Source of the DNA: Styela clava
Lineage: Eukaryota > Chordata > Ascidiacea > Stolidobranchia > Styelidae
Reading direction: 5' to 3'
DNA length: 64,000 nt
Assembly: GCF_964204865.1 (NCBI RefSeq)
Contig: NC_135263.1
Coordinates: forward strand, 17,467,426-17,531,425
In this document: positions 31,301 through 46,300 of the stretch, piece after piece
Position numbering within the stretch: the stretch's first letter is position 1
How the letters are laid out: every line of letters starts with the position of its first letter
Notes under the pieces: model-generated
What the model was told of the DNA's origin: nothing
Seen by the model: only the letters and a program-made list of their open reading frames with translations
Databases searched by the model: none
Program-made: the position numbers and the translations under genes

Positions 31301-34300
31301 TTATGGGACTTGCATGCTGTTCACTTCTCGTCCTGTTGGCAATGATTCCTTTTTTGAAAGAATTTCTTGATAAACTTCATTCATCTATGGATAGAAGTCA
31401 CCATAATCGATGTTAGTATATCAAAAAAATAAATAAAAAGGTTAAATTTTAACAATATACAAAATGGACCAAAGGTGAGGTAACGGGTAATAAAATATAC
31501 CCATTTTATTGACGAAGATAAATGTTTATATGCGGAGTTATTAAATTTCGAGCTCATTCTACATATATAGTTATTTTTGTATATGGCTCGGCGGTGTGGC
31601 GCATCGTGCGATACTGCACCTCTGATTACACTGCGTGGGTTCGCAAGTTCGAATTCTATGCGGGTTCAATTATGTGCGAGAGGATTGCTTAGGGTGACCA
31701 TACGTCCTCCTTTTAGAGGATTTGTCCTCACTTTTCGTTAAAAATTTTATGTCCTCCGAGGACGCTCTAAAAAGTCAAAATGTCCTCCTTTTTTAAGGAG
31801 TCAAATATTTAAAATTCTTCTATGACATAATCAACATTTTATGATGGGTTAAGAAAATTTTAGAGTAAGTAGAAAGTTGTCATTACCAATACACATATGA
31901 CAAGCAAGGCATTGAGATACCATATAGGTTCATAAATACCCTAATAAACCCCAAATACAAAATGGGTTCAAAATATCTTCGGTTGTTATGGGTCTACACG
32001 TGTCTCACAATAAATTCTGTTACGTAAAGAATATGATCGTCAAAACAGCTGTTTTGACTAATTCAGTGAAGCGTCACGGGCCGTAGGTTGCCGACCCCTG
32101 CGCTAAGTCATATGGTAGACTATGTCAATTCCGGCAAAAATCCATGAAAAAACGCTCTAATCCGCATTCGAATGCAGTTTGAGAAACAACTGAGATACCG
32201 ACATTTTTGAGGTATCATATCATCTCCAAAGAGCAATTATAATACAGCGAAAGATTAATGCTGCCAGTGCCTTTGTGAAACAACAATGACTATTTCCGCG
32301 CTGCATATTGGTATCTAAGGTTACACCACAAAGATCATTTTTTATAACCATGCACAAAATTAGTTTCTTTATTGTGAGTTCTAATTGCGCTCCTATTTTC
32401 AGCCGTTGAATGGGGGTTTAAAGGGAGCTTGTACAATAGCTTCCGGGGTTTGGCAGACTCACAAATGTTAAGAACCACTGCTCAGTGTTAAATGCATACT
32501 TGTTCATCACCTAAAAATCGTGTCATTGCATCTTGTATTTAGCAATTTGGTGGATAGGCCGCGAGCCGAGGCCCTGAAAAACGCCTAGAAAGTGAGTTTC
32601 GTAGCGCACATCAGGTAACTACCTGAAAATGATTTTAAAAGGTTCCTTAAAAATTTAGTAACAAATATTGCCTTGTTCCCACTTCCAAAAGTTGCACGTT
32701 TTACGGAAAAGACGCTTTTACTACAAGAAATATGTGCTACGATCTGTCCTATATTCTCTACATTTTCGGCACTGAACAATGACTTCTGCATGACGTAACA
32801 ATTGAATTAAACCAGCTGTTAGCGAGCGGATGAATATTAGTTATTTCTGCTCGACCTTGCGCTGAGTTGGGCAGGCTTTCCATAGCCCTGTTTAGTTATT
32901 TATTATTAGTTAAGTTATGCTAAGACGTTGTTGAAAAATGTATAAGTAAATTATTAAACACTTGTAGATCCTTACCACGGATATGGGCCGTGAGACGAAA
33001 CCATGAAAACGCCCAGAAAATGAGTTTCGTAGCGCACATCTGGTAACTAAATAAATTCTTCAGTTTTGTGTGAAAACGAACATAATGAACGCATTACAGC
33101 TTGTTCCACAATCCTGGTGCGAAATTGAATATAAGAGGTTCCCGGAAATTCAATAACCATAAGTTTACAACGCATACATAAGAACTATACAATTCGAGAG
33201 CCCTACAGCACACTAACACAAATGTATTCCTGTAATGTTTTGCCTGACCAAAATCGGACTTCCTCAGTCAATCATAATTTATTAGGTAGATTACGAAAAA
33301 TATGGCATACACGTAACCAACAACAAAAAATACTTTAATTGTGTGACAGGAGTCGGGAGTGACCTCGAAAGCAGCGACACCAACAACGCTGATTCACATT
33401 TGAGAATAAATTTTATGTAATAACCACAAGCAGTTTACAACAAGAACAGCATAAAAAGCTACATCCATTTTATAGAAGCTATCAAGTATCAAACGTATTT
33501 ATTTTTAAGCAATGAAGTCACAAATTAACATCGTGAGCACGAAAACACAAATAAATCAGTTATTTCTCACTTAGAAATTTACCGCAAAAGTCAAGAAAAT
33601 TAAATGAATGTACAATATGTACATAACATAGTGAACAGAAATATTACAATTTACAATTAATCTTTTTTTAGTTTATGTGGTTATGTATTTGAACAAAGGC
33701 AATAATATTTCTAGAAACAGGACTACGACACTAACAAATGTCCGAAACAACAAACAAATGTATGATACTTATTAAATCAACTGTAATATCTAATTCACTT
33801 TCTTCTGAATTGTTTTCGAAATCCACTATCTCAAAAATCGACTTTTCCTCTATAGGTGTACTGTGATTTCTGCAGTCAATACAAAAACAAAAATCTGTGC
33901 AATTTAAGTTGATTTTGGCACACTTTCATAAATTATTTTGACTATTTTTCTTTGCAGTTTGCCAACTCAAGAACTGATTTGAGGGCCACATGCTTCTTCA
34001 GTGAATCATTGTTGGGTGAAGAGTATAATCCTTATGTTTGACAGTGTTAAATAGACGTGCCCTGGTATCATTTACATTCTTCATATCCTCTTCAAATTCC
34101 TCAGCTTTATTTATTAATACCTCGTTAACCTCGAAAGATCTTCATAGTCGAGGGAAAAAAATGAATTGAAAATCTCAATGAAGTCTCCAACATGAATTTG
34201 ATGGGCAGTTCCAATTGCAGAAAAGTGCTAAAGTATTTCAATATGAATAGCCCATCTAAGCTGTTTGCAACTATTATGATTCTCATATACCTTTAAGCTT

Positions 34301-37300
34301 CAAGACTTCTTGTTTAATCCATTTTATAGCACTGATAGCAGCAGGGATCAGAGCCTGCGTTAGGTCGGATTGGTGGAACATTGCGTTTTCTTTTGTAGTA
34401 CAGTATCTAAAATAAGGAAGAAAATAATATTTGGAGCAGCATGATTTTAAAAATACCCCTAAATACTAACTAATACCTTGAATACATAATGCATTTTATC
34501 TGATGTACTAAATGAGCGTATATATGCTCATTGCATGTTCTAAAGTCCAGCAGTGTTTGCATACCATTACTAGACTATATCTACACTAAATTTTGATATA
34601 TCACAGTCTGAAATGTCCTATGACAGTATGAGTATGGACTATAGACTATATTTTGAAACATCAACTGTTTGTCTACAACTTCATTTCTCACCTCTCAATC
34701 ATTTCCAATGCTACCTTTCTTTCCACTCCGGCATAACTTATCATTGCTTCCCAGGTTCTTGTCGACTCTATGAATTTAGATTTAGACCAACCGACATTAG
34801 TAAAATTGATTAATTTCTTCTCTTTCACACAACCGTGCATTACAGAAACAGCCATTCATTTCTATTTCCAAATATGCTGTGGCCTATATAGTAGTATAAG
34901 TCTGCTGAATAGTCAAGAAGAGTCATTAAATTAATCATAAACATTTCATGCAAGCCAGAAAATATCGTTGTTTGTGACATATTATTCTAGGTCTACCCTT
35001 CCTTGGAGTTACCGCACCGTACCGGTACCTATTTAACAACGTCTTATGAGCTAGTGCTCAACTAAAATTGCTATTTATGGCAAGGATATACAAGTGTTTA
35101 ATATCTTACCTATACTTTTCAACACCTCCTTAGAATAACTGGACTAATATTACCGGTAACTGAAAAAAACTATGGAAAGGCTACTCAACGCAAAAGCGAG
35201 CAGTTGAGTACATCTGATATTCATCCGACCACTGGGGATCCACCTACAGCTGACTAACTTGACTGTTACGTCGTGCAGAAGTCTGCGTTCATTGGCCCAT
35301 GATACCGGAAAAGCAGAGAAAATAGGACAGATGGTAACACATATTTATTGTAGTAAAAGCGTCTTTTCTGTAAAACGTGCAACTTTTGGAAGTGGGAACA
35401 AGGCAATATTTGTTACTAAATTTCTAAGGAACATTTTAAAATCATTTTCAGGTAGTTACCTGATGTGCGCTACGAAACTGAAAGATAAATGGCCTCGGCT
35501 TGCGGCCTAGGAGTTTCGATTTTAGCAGAAAATTACGTCAGTAGACACAGTAAATTAAGCCGAAAAGAAAAATATTTTTTTTCTACCCATCTACTGAAGC
35601 AAAAGTATTCATGCTCTAGATTTGATAGCGAAGCGGAGTGCATTACTTGTGGCTACAGTTGCTCGTTGCCAGGATTACCCGACCTTTGACCCCCGAAAAA
35701 TTCTTTCTATACTTTACCATTGCAAAATTTTCGGGACTATTTTGGGAGTAATTTTGCGAGTTGGCGCCTGTATGATGGAGTATGTGCTTCAAACCATCAT
35801 TTTATTCATCGCGTACGTCGTACAACAATAGGTTTTTTAAAAGTACCGGTAAATAATTTTAGCCTAGTCTATCACAGCTATTTCTACACTAATTTTTTAT
35901 CATTGCAATTAAATTAAAACTTCTAGGAAGACACCTAGACAAGAGTGATCATTGAATTATATGATTTATATTTAAGTTTCCGAAACACAACAGAAAACTA
36001 ACGAATAGAGGTAATGTTTACGACCACGCTTGAAAATCTGTCTGAGCAACGACACTTTTTGCATCTTGCTGATTGGCCAATGTCACGAAGTAAACAAGGA
36101 AGACGATGCTAGCGGAAAGGTCCATATTGCCGTCACATCGTCTATCGTCACTTAGATTTTTAATTGTGGAGAATTTAGTACATACATAATGTATATATCT
36201 CAGGCACGGTGTAATATTGTTCCACCAAACGATGTGTCCTCCTTTTAGGGGTTGGAAATATGGTCACCCTAGGATTGCTAGATTCCTTGCCGCTGTAGGG
36301 TGGTTGACGTAACCACTGGTTACGTTTTCCTCCACCTTCAAGTCTATGCATCTGAACACAAATAACTATGGCTAACTAATCCCATACCCGACATGGACTG
36401 GTAACCGGACGAGAAGCCGCGGTTCCTTATATAATTTAGCCGTATTATCGGCTTTCCTCTTTCTCGGGGTAAATATGCAAATTATATCCTATGTATGTAT
36501 ATACAATAACAAACACAATAGTACGTACGTGTGCATCGTAGCTTGACTTGTAATGTTTTAAATGAGACAGAAATCGCATCGCCATTGAACACCACTTATC
36601 GGCCTCTGTTATGTGTTCGCCTATGAATAATCTAGCCCCGACGTTCCAGGATTTGATAGTCAACCAAAGACACTCAAGTTCAGGATAGAATTTCTGAAAA
36701 TTAACAAACTGATAATAGACGAACATTTTTCTGCAGTAACACAATCAGAAAATTGGGAAAAAGTGAATAGTGGCGGGCCATGTAAGTGTGACGTAAAAAG
36801 TTACATTTTATGAACAATATTTACAGTGTTACAAAAGCAAAAGTGGAAAACAATAAGTCTCCTGCCAAAACCAAATTTAATCGCAATCTCAACAAATTCT
36901 TTGAGCTATTTTTAACTAAAACATAAAAATTTGATTTCATTCCGGTTGTGGCAGCATCAGGCGGGCCATACTGAATCACACAGCGGGTCGGATTTGGTCC
37001 GCGGGCCGTAGTTAGCCCATGTCAGTTCTAGACGCTACAAGTGATTGTAGATGTAATGAATTCATTATATATGCAGAAAAACAAAGAAAAATGTAATAGA
37101 AAAGTGAGCGACTCCTTGTGATGTAAACACAATCTCAAAAATGAGTTCCTGTTTACTGTTGGAGTTGCTGTAGTGTTGGACTAAAATATTCTCATTGTCT
37201 GCACCAATGATCATAGACATAATAGTGGCGTTGACAATTTTAGCTTGCCTTTAATTTTCCATCAACGAGTTCCAAGGCACTTCTGAAATAACTCAACGCT

Positions 37301-40300
37301 TCTTCTTTACTAGATGGATCAATTCTACTTCCATCTTGAAGAGCAAGATCAATTAGGCTTCTATATAGAGTGCTACAAAACAAAATATTGTATTTCGTCG
37401 TCAAAAAATATTCAATTAAAAAATGTCATTCAAACTATATTTACGAGAGTTTACTGAGATGCTACATGATAAAACTGTAACCACATCTTGAACAGATGGC
37501 AATTAATTGAAATACCATTTCTTTTTCATTTATTAAACCCAACGTTAAACTAGTTACATCATGGCCATACGACGTCGAATGTTGGCTCTTCCTCGCATAT
37601 AAATACAAAACCTGTACTGGTCCCGCTCAATAAAATGCTGTCAAAGAGTTATGAATATCTGCCATCGAACTTCAGTTTACATTGTTAAGATTCGAATTTC
37701 ATTTGGGACGATTACGTGCAAGAGGATTGCCAGACACAGTTTGCTCAGGATACGCTAGTCAACTTCCACTAGTCAACTGTGGCTTTATTCATCCATCTAT
37801 GCATCTGGAACAATTAACTATATTATAATATTGAAATGTTTTGGTAGCGATTACATTAACCTATGAATAATTCTACTATCTACCTATATTTGATCGCCTT
37901 CTGTCTTTGATATTGGTCATCGTCGCCATCCTGCGAGTCGAGTTTCTTGATAGCTATTTTCAAAGCTCTTTTGCTCAGATTCATATGATTGGCAGGCGGT
38001 TGCACAGCCAAAGCTAAACAAAGAATTTATATGTGATGCATAATAATAACCATCGTAAATTACTATATATACTGCACTGCTTATTAATTGATTTATCAAT
38101 TTTTCGTCATGTTATGCCTCACCAAGAAAATTTTCTTCCTACTGCAGTAATAATAAAGTATTGATCGAATATAGAATTGCATTTAATTCGATCATTTTAG
38201 TCGTGCCCTTTCGTGGTAAAAAAGTCATTCGTGAAAGCGCCAAGAAGATGTCCCGAAACTTGCCTGCTATCGTTTCGAACGTCTTCACAGTTGCTTGTGG
38301 AAGCAAAATAATACTTTCAAACAAGCGTTCCAATTCAGTCAAATCTGTTGCTTTTGGATTGTTACTTGTCATCTTTTCACGTCTAGATAGCTTGGAAAAT
38401 GCTTCGAATTCGTACAAAGCCCTCAAAACAGTCTCCTTTTCGTCTCTTTGAGAAGTCGTACCGTCGAACTTTTGCAGTTGGTTACAAATGTTTTTATGCT
38501 CTGTCACTTTGTTTGAAGCAAACCGAAGGTGATGTTCCTGGAAAGAGAGATTATTGGCACAAAATGTACACGAACATAATATGACATTTGGTTCGTATTT
38601 GTACGGTCAGGTCTGCATAAATCCAAGGGTTGGATTACTATCGGTTTATCACCCAAAGTACATTTCCTACAAGTGGCAATTTCTGACAAAGCATAAGCAA
38701 TGTATTAATAACCCATATATATCCACCGTATTCTATTCTTACTGTATACTACTGTACTTTATAAAGTGTCCGTAAAGTGTGGCTCATCGTGCTAAGCGTT
38801 AGGAAGATGCCCGCCACCGCACCTCTGATTACTCTGCGTGGGTTCGCAGTTTCGAATCCCATGCAAGGATGGATATGTGCGAGTGGATTGCTGGACTCCT
38901 CGCCGCCGTAGGGTGGTTCACGTAACCGCTGGTCGGTTACGGTTTCCTTCACCACCAAGTCCATGCTTCCGAAAACAAATTAACTAACTAATCCCATACC
39001 CTACGCCTACATGGTATGGTAACCGGACAAGAGGCCGTGGTTCGCCATATAACTAAGCCGTCTTATCGGCTTCCCTCTCCCCCGGGATAAATATGTAAAT
39101 CATATCCCGTCATATATAATGCTGTAAATCTGACCATTTCTGATTTATTGTTAGAATTTCTTCCAGCTTCTAATGCAGCAGCACAACTCATCAATAGACA
39201 CGTCTTCTGTCGTGTGAGAATTGCCTTGTCAGTTGTCAACAAACATAAAAACTGCAAAAAAAGATACGTTTAACTGTATGAATAGTCATAGTACCTGGGT
39301 TAGACCCAGCGTTGAAGAAATCAAATTTCTGACAATTAATGGTTCAAAATCAATTAGGATTTTTCTGTGGGTTATCATTATATTACTATATATATGCAAA
39401 CTTAGACTGGAATACTTTTCTTGAGCAATGCATACCTATGAAGTTTTGGATAGACTACTCCGCCTACATGCAGAAATATATTTTGAACTTGGTTTACATA
39501 TGTGATGAATAAATTATACTTGCCTTATAGCACAGATGAAACAGTTTCTGCATTAAATGAGAATACGATTTACTTTCCAGCGCCATATTCCAACCTTAAA
39601 ATAATTGATTCGTGTAAATCTTCAAGTTGATGAGGCATATTTTGCAGAAAATGAGACGTTAAATTTTGCAATTTTAATATCTATTTTAATATCCAGATTT
39701 TTTTCATACATCGATTGGTATCATTTATTTTGAGTATTAAATTAACAAATTGGACCTTTATATGCTAATTGTGATTCGTATAATATAACTCTTCAGAAGG
39801 AATAACAAAATAATTTTAGTAAGCGTTGCGTGCCATGATCAAGTCATGTCAGTCCCGCCATGAAAAATGTTTAAGTTTGAGCGAGACTTTAGACTTCTCG
39901 CCACTTTGGAGGTATGAATGCAAGTTATACCTATATACTTACTAGTTAAGTATGGTAGTATGAACGATCAACTTATTAAAATCAAGAAGAACACCAAGAT
40001 ATATGCAAAATTAAAAATGTTTATTCTTACATATTTTCATGAACCATTCAGCCTCGTCCTGTATTAATTCTCTCGTAATTTCTGCCGCATCATTCTGTGA
40101 TGATACAGACATTTGTCTTCTACTTTTTATCTCGAATTCGTTCAAGGATCGTTCGGAAATATCTTCTAAAATCTAACGGAAGAAAAAAAAATTAATTGGA
40201 AATTTCGCAAACAGATTTTGAATTACACTCGTCGATACCTTCAAAGCTTCTTCTACACTGGTAGTTGCCTTATTTAAGATATTCATTGTTGTTGAATTTT

Positions 40301-43300
40301 TTACATCAGATTGATCTTCGCTTATATCAGTGCTTTCTTCCATCTGTTGAAGATGCAGTCTTACCAGGCATCTGAAAATTTATACATGATGCAGAGTAGA
40401 AATGATAAATTGATGGTACTTAATCGGAGAATTGAGAATGGCCTCATAGTATTTTCTCATAGAAAAGCAGTGGTGAACTTCGTCTAACGAACAGTTTGAA
40501 GAATCGTGTGAAACTTTAGCTTCAAAATTTCTAAATCTTACTGTTTTTTTCGACGTTTTGAGGAATTACAAAAATGTTTCATATAGATTTAATTTAAGCC
40601 GTATAAAATGGAGATTGTGTATCAACTCCGAGTGAGTTGTAATGATGTAAAATAAACCAATGTTTCATTTCTGAAATATGGACTAAAATTGTTTTCGAAC
40701 ATATATATAGTGCAACGATACATTAACTTGCTATATATAAAAATTCCGATAATCGGAATATCGTTTTGATCTATGTTGCAGCACATCTACGTGTTCGATG
40801 TATTATTTTTAATACGAAAACCTGACCTTTGTGAAAGTAATTTTGCTGTTCTATCATCAGTTGTGTCTGAGACATGTTGCAAGGCTGTCATAGCAACAGA
40901 ACGTTCGTTTTTTTCAAAAGCAAGTTGCGCAGCAAGACAAACTAATCCATGAATAGTCGATGATGAATCCCCGACAGAAGATTCCTCATCATCAATCTGC
41001 ATATCATCATCACGTAAATAATTTTTTTTGAAGTTACCGACCAGTCGCTCGATTGATTCTATCGCTGAAAATAAATATGAGATTATAACTCGTTGTGAAA
41101 ATAAAAGTCTTTTTTCACAACTATTAGTCGGTTATTTTTCAATTATATACAATTTTTGGTACTCCCGTCGTATGCGTACCACGTTAGGGTTAGTCCATAA
41201 TTTTATTCCACTTTTCCTTATAGTATTTCTATTACGAGTTCGAGACTGTCTATATTGGCCAAGTGAATATACCCTCTGCCAATAGGTTTCAGTCACTTTA
41301 CACAACTTGATGTAAAATAGGCAAACAAAATTAGTTACCTCCATATTGGTACACACACTTCTGAAGCGCCCAATTTTTATCATAATACCATAATGCGTTT
41401 ACGACGGCTCACTCTTTTATGTCCTTATTCAGAACTGCATGCTTTAAATGCATAATTTTTCACCCTCATATTGAAAGTTAATTAAACCCAGAAAATTCGA
41501 TAGATAATGTGGTAGAAAGTAAGACTGTTTACAGACCTAAACGGGGCTCACATCAAACCTAAAACTTTACAATATCGTTATGTAGCAATGCGAATCGGGA
41601 AGATACTTACAAAACTATTGGAGTACATGTTTTTTGTTGTGAGAATAACTATTCCGTCAAAATATTGGCTACATCATTACCTTTGGTGTTATTGCCTTCA
41701 GCAACAGCAATCTTGAACAAGGCGAAATCGGTTCTAGGATTTTCGTTGCTCAACTTGGCAGCCTCTTCTGCGGCCTGCTTAGCCTGACATTTCATGAAAG
41801 AAAAGAATAGTAAAGTGGTAACCTTTATGTACTGTGCTACAACACAGTCCTAAACACAAGTGCAAGGTGTCGTTAATTATCCGAATTTGACTCTATCTTA
41901 GACGAAGAGCAATGGCTTTCCAGTGGATATATATGAAGAAAGTAGCAGGGCTGGATTAAGACTTTCATCGGTCTGGGGCTGTAGATGTCTTTATTTCATT
42001 CGATTCATTGCACAGCAACCAACACAAAATGAAATGAAAATAACAAATGCATACGAATTATTTTCCGCAACATTCAATGGCATGTTTTCTGACATTTGGA
42101 CAAATAAAAGCTCTTAATAACACCAACGGTCTATCAAAACTCTAAAATCGACCTGTCATTGATTCACTTATACAGTATGAGTTTGGCAAAAATCACTCAA
42201 GTGTATTTTAGATACTAGATTGGCATCGGTTTGCTTTTTTATACAGGTCGACTTGGGGCTACTGGGGCCAAAGTTAGATTCGATATTTCAATCAAAATGA
42301 CAAGTAATGAATGATTAAAGTAAAAACAACCTCGCGAAATCTTCCCAGAGTAATAAGACATGATGATCGATTGCGTTGTATTCTAGCAATGTTTTCCTTC
42401 ATTTCAAAATCATCAGAATCCGTCCCGTTCAATTTCAACGAAAGATCATACCAAGCTAAAGTATTTGTTATATCGTCTGAAAATAGAAAATATATCTAAT
42501 TGAAATCTTGATTTACACAAGTTATGTATTGTTTGTAATTGTTTTGCAGTCTGTATGTCTTGTGCCTATTTCCAATATTGTAAGAAAATAAACTACTGAT
42601 TACTGATCTTAATGAAAACGATACCAACTTTTTTCTTGAAATTTTTCAGCCTGTTCCCACATTAAAAGGTGAATGCTTTTCATTGATTCCCGGTCCATTG
42701 ATTGCATTACCTCTACGTCTGTTAAAAAGAACAGTAAAGTAATTTTTATTTTGTAGTAATATTAGGACAGATATTTACATTTTAATGGAGTCAGGTTGTA
42801 ATATTTCGCTTTTATTGGGACCAATGGAATTAGAGGGACATCAAGCTAATATGAATAGGATTATTCTATATGAATAAATATCCGTGTTTGACTGGTTTAG
42901 ATTCTAAATTTCATAAATCCACATTCTATTTGGAACATTCTAAAATCTAAATCAAGCCATAAATCAGTGCACAAAAGTGCGCTCCAGAAGTGTGTGTACC
43001 AATATGGAGGTAACTAATTTTGTTCGCCTACCTTACATCAAGTTGTTTAAAGGGACTGAAAACTATATTCACTTGGCTAACACAGTCCCCGAATTCGTAA
43101 TAGAACTAAAATAAGGAAAATCGGAATAAAATTAGGGTCTAACCCTAACTTTGTACACACACTACGGGAGTATCCATAAAAGTTATGAAACGGGTAAATT
43201 TCACATTGATAGTGTTTTCGTGGAAAAGAATTATTTTCGAATATCGGTTTTTGAAGTAAGGTAGCTCACCCTTTAAAAACGACTCAGCGAAGACCAGAGC

Positions 43301-46300
43301 TTCCTGCCCATCTAGTTTTTGCAACTTGCACTGGAAATGTTGCGCATGTATCCTTGCTACATGGGAAGAGCCAGAATATCTTTTCAATAGTTCTTTTATT
43401 CCATTTTCACATAACATAAATCTGTTAATATATCATCAAAATGAAAGCCAAGTATTGGATAAATTATTTTAATGATTCTTAGTTTTAACGCTAAAAAATA
43501 GTGCACGGAACAATGCACATTCAAATTTTCTGAATAGAGATCCAAAGATAGTCGTGAAGGGTTTTCATCAATAAATATAATATTTCATCACATCATCATT
43601 GCGTTTTATATTCATTACTATTCCGCCTTTTCTCGGTTTACTTGCAAATAGCTCATTATTTTCTATACATTGTATAGGGAAATATACATCAAAATTCTAT
43701 ACATTGTATTATTGAAATGGCGGGAAAACGCGCGTGAAATATAAAACGAACAACTGCCTGAATTCTATTAGTCTTGAATTCTATTTGACGATTTGATTCA
43801 AAAAGCTGAAAATAATTAATACCAAAAACGATACTTTAAACGAAATATGGTTCAACAAATTCAAATTGCGATATAAAAAGTTTATTTTCAAATTCCAGAA
43901 AACCAATTACGTCGGTATTGCAATTTTTTCCTACAATGATACCATACCTGCTATTCGTGTTCAGATGTCTGCATGCACTCAATCCCAATTCGACTGATAG
44001 ATCCTTGTGGCGCAATAATTCAAGTAAAACTTCATTAATTTGAGCATCAGGAGTGGACGAATTTCGTGCTAAAACTTTCAATCTATAATGATGTATGGTA
44101 TTATACATGGGTTTAAAATACTTCTGGACTTTCGAAGCATTTTACAGTGAAGGAACATGCCAATAAATCGTAAAATACGAATGGAAGCATTTAGACAAAA
44201 TCAAGCTTCTGCCAAACATTGTGTACTATTTTGGTATGAATTGTCTTGAAATGGAGTCAACTGACTTTTTAAATCCAATTCAAGAGTCTTGCGGCACCCC
44301 AACACAAATGTATTTCTGTAACGTTTCGTTCGACCAAAGTCAGACTGAAGCCTGACTTTGGTCGGACGAAACGTTACAGAAATACATTTGTGTTAGTGTG
44401 CGGCAGGGCTCTCGAATCGGATAGAATAGTCATGTTTATTCCTGAGAATCCTGCTACAGCATCCTTGCAGTATACGCATACGGATCCACTAGCATAAAGA
44501 CATAGAGGAAGGATAGGGAGTTAGTCTCGCGCAACCCAACTCAAAGTTGACTTATTAAAGCTCCGAAATTTATTTCATATCGTCTGCAAATGCAATAATT
44601 TACTTTCAAGTATTGTTGTTTACGAATAATATATATATTTCTTAAATTTAGAATTTAGTTATGAAAGCCTTCAGATATCTGGTAAACATAACACAAGTTA
44701 ATGAAGTTTTTGATAAATACGAAAATATTCAATTAAAGTTCGTTCCGGAACATAATATTTACAAAACACTCAATCATAAATATTGTTTTTTCGAGCGGAG
44801 AACAATGTGTGTAACAACATACACACGTTTCTGTTATTTGATTACTAACGTAAACTTATGTATGTGTACGCAATTTATGTTATATTTTGTTTTGATTTTA
44901 AGAATAATATATGGCATAAAATGCCTATGCTAATATGTATCTTACTTATCACTTCTTGTATTTTCGCTGATCCTGTGGGTATGGCATAAAGTATCACGAT
45001 GTCTTAATGTTTAAACCCCAACAGGGCTCATTCAGATTATGGTTTTTCGGTGATATTTTATGTCACAAGATGAGATTTCTTGTCCTATTTTCAAGTCGCA
45101 TGTTGAAATCTCATATTTGAGATTACGGCAACTTTTCTCAATAAAACCCTATTTTGTACTCCTCGATGTCTTACTAAATAAAATTTCTTATGAATTCGAA
45201 TTCACAGATGTCGTTTAATTACTGGATATTTCGCATGGTATGGTTTGATACTAAACAATATTTGCATATTCGAGTACGGAATAGAACGAAAGTCACAAAT
45301 TATTAAGATATAAAACAAGCTAAATAGCAAATATAAAAACATATGAATCACTGATGGGATTATATGATATTCAACGATCTGTTATTAATTTGTCAGCGTT
45401 ATTGAGCGTTTTCATATTGTGCAATTAATACTAAAAGATACTGAAGCGCTTATGCTTATTGTAAAAAATAAATTGCCTTTTCTATGGTGTTATCAGCGTA
45501 TATGATTTACGGTTGAAACTAGGAATATGTTTGTTTCGTGCCTTTTTCTACATAAAAATTTAATCAATACTAGCTTCTCTGTTAGGGTCTGAAATAAAAG
45601 GAATATTTCTCCATACCGCCCTCGCTTATTATGACGGATACAAAGACAATTCGACGGTTTAGTAAATAATACGTATATGACTTCGTCAAATCGTCACGAG
45701 TTTATTGTATAGAGAAGTGTGTGTTATTTGTGGAGAACAATACATTCGTCCTATGACGAAATAAAGTACAAACTTCCATGCATTGTGGCTCATAATACGA
45801 ACAAGACAAAATATAATTGAGGATATTTGAAACGGGGTAGTTAAACCACAACCGAGTTATTTAACTGTAAAAGCGAATTTACATACATGTCGCTTTAAAA
45901 CTAAACATTGAAGAACCTATCCAGACCCAATAATGTCAGGGTATTACAGAAAAAATCGAGCATTCAACTCAAGTTACTGCAAACAAATAACACTGAGTGT
46001 ATGCTAACTTTTATTTATTAAAACATGAAATATATATTATGATGTGAATGATTGGAAATATTTATACAGGTCGTCAGAAGTGCAAATAATAAATAAATAA
46101 AAATAGGTAAGCTTTATTTAATGTACATTCATATTTTTCAAAAAGAAAACAAGAAAAATTGGAAGAAAAAATTAAAACATTAAAATCCGTCCGTCGTCTT
46201 TGATTGGATGAATGTCTTGAAATACTTGTAAATATTTGATTCGAATTGCTGAATGCTAATTAAAGCTGTAGTTACAACTCATCTCAAACTGGATCGAAGA

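Larger units (their letters stand above)
32557..35507. mobile_element. Long-terminal-inverted-repeat element, copy B
   Basis: Nearly identical to copy A (12992-15924) end to end, with the same inverted ends (right end GGCCTCGGCTTGCGGCC with one change). TA flanks both ends (32555-32556 and 35508-35509). Differences are few single bases plus short indels, for example about 14 extra bases near 33655 (ATTAATCTTTTTTTAGTT region) and a 4-base insertion near 32900. The close match implies recent mobilisation of both copies. Confidence 0.82.
31690..36271. mobile_element. 4.6-kb hAT-like element in the last TEX11 intron
   Basis: Ends TAGGGTGACCATACGTCC (31690) and (reverse complement) TAGGGTGACCATATTTCC (36271) are inverted, both followed by CCTCCTTTTA words. 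They are flanked by an exact 8-bp duplication GGATTGCT (31682-31689 and 36272-36279) within a SINE. Most of its length is the inserted long-TIR element copy B (32557-35507). Small hAT-end relics lie at about 32075 (GGGCCGTAGGTTGCCGACC) and 32465 (TTAAGAACCACTGCTCAG). No transposase was recognised in the remaining 1.6 kb. Confidence 0.85.

Noticed and set aside
37240-37372. TEX11 stop at 37240 as the true C terminus
   Set aside because: Strong family similarity resumes in exon 21 in matching phase through a GC donor; kept only as a possible isoform.
38504-38689. Frame upstream of TEX11 exon 18 as a separate exon
   Set aside because: The good acceptor at 38538 and phase agreement with exon 17 place the exon start inside this frame, read differently.
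44661-44933. 90-codon plus frame in TEX11 intron 7
   Set aside because: Low complexity and hydrophobic without family resemblance; length expected by chance in AT-rich DNA.
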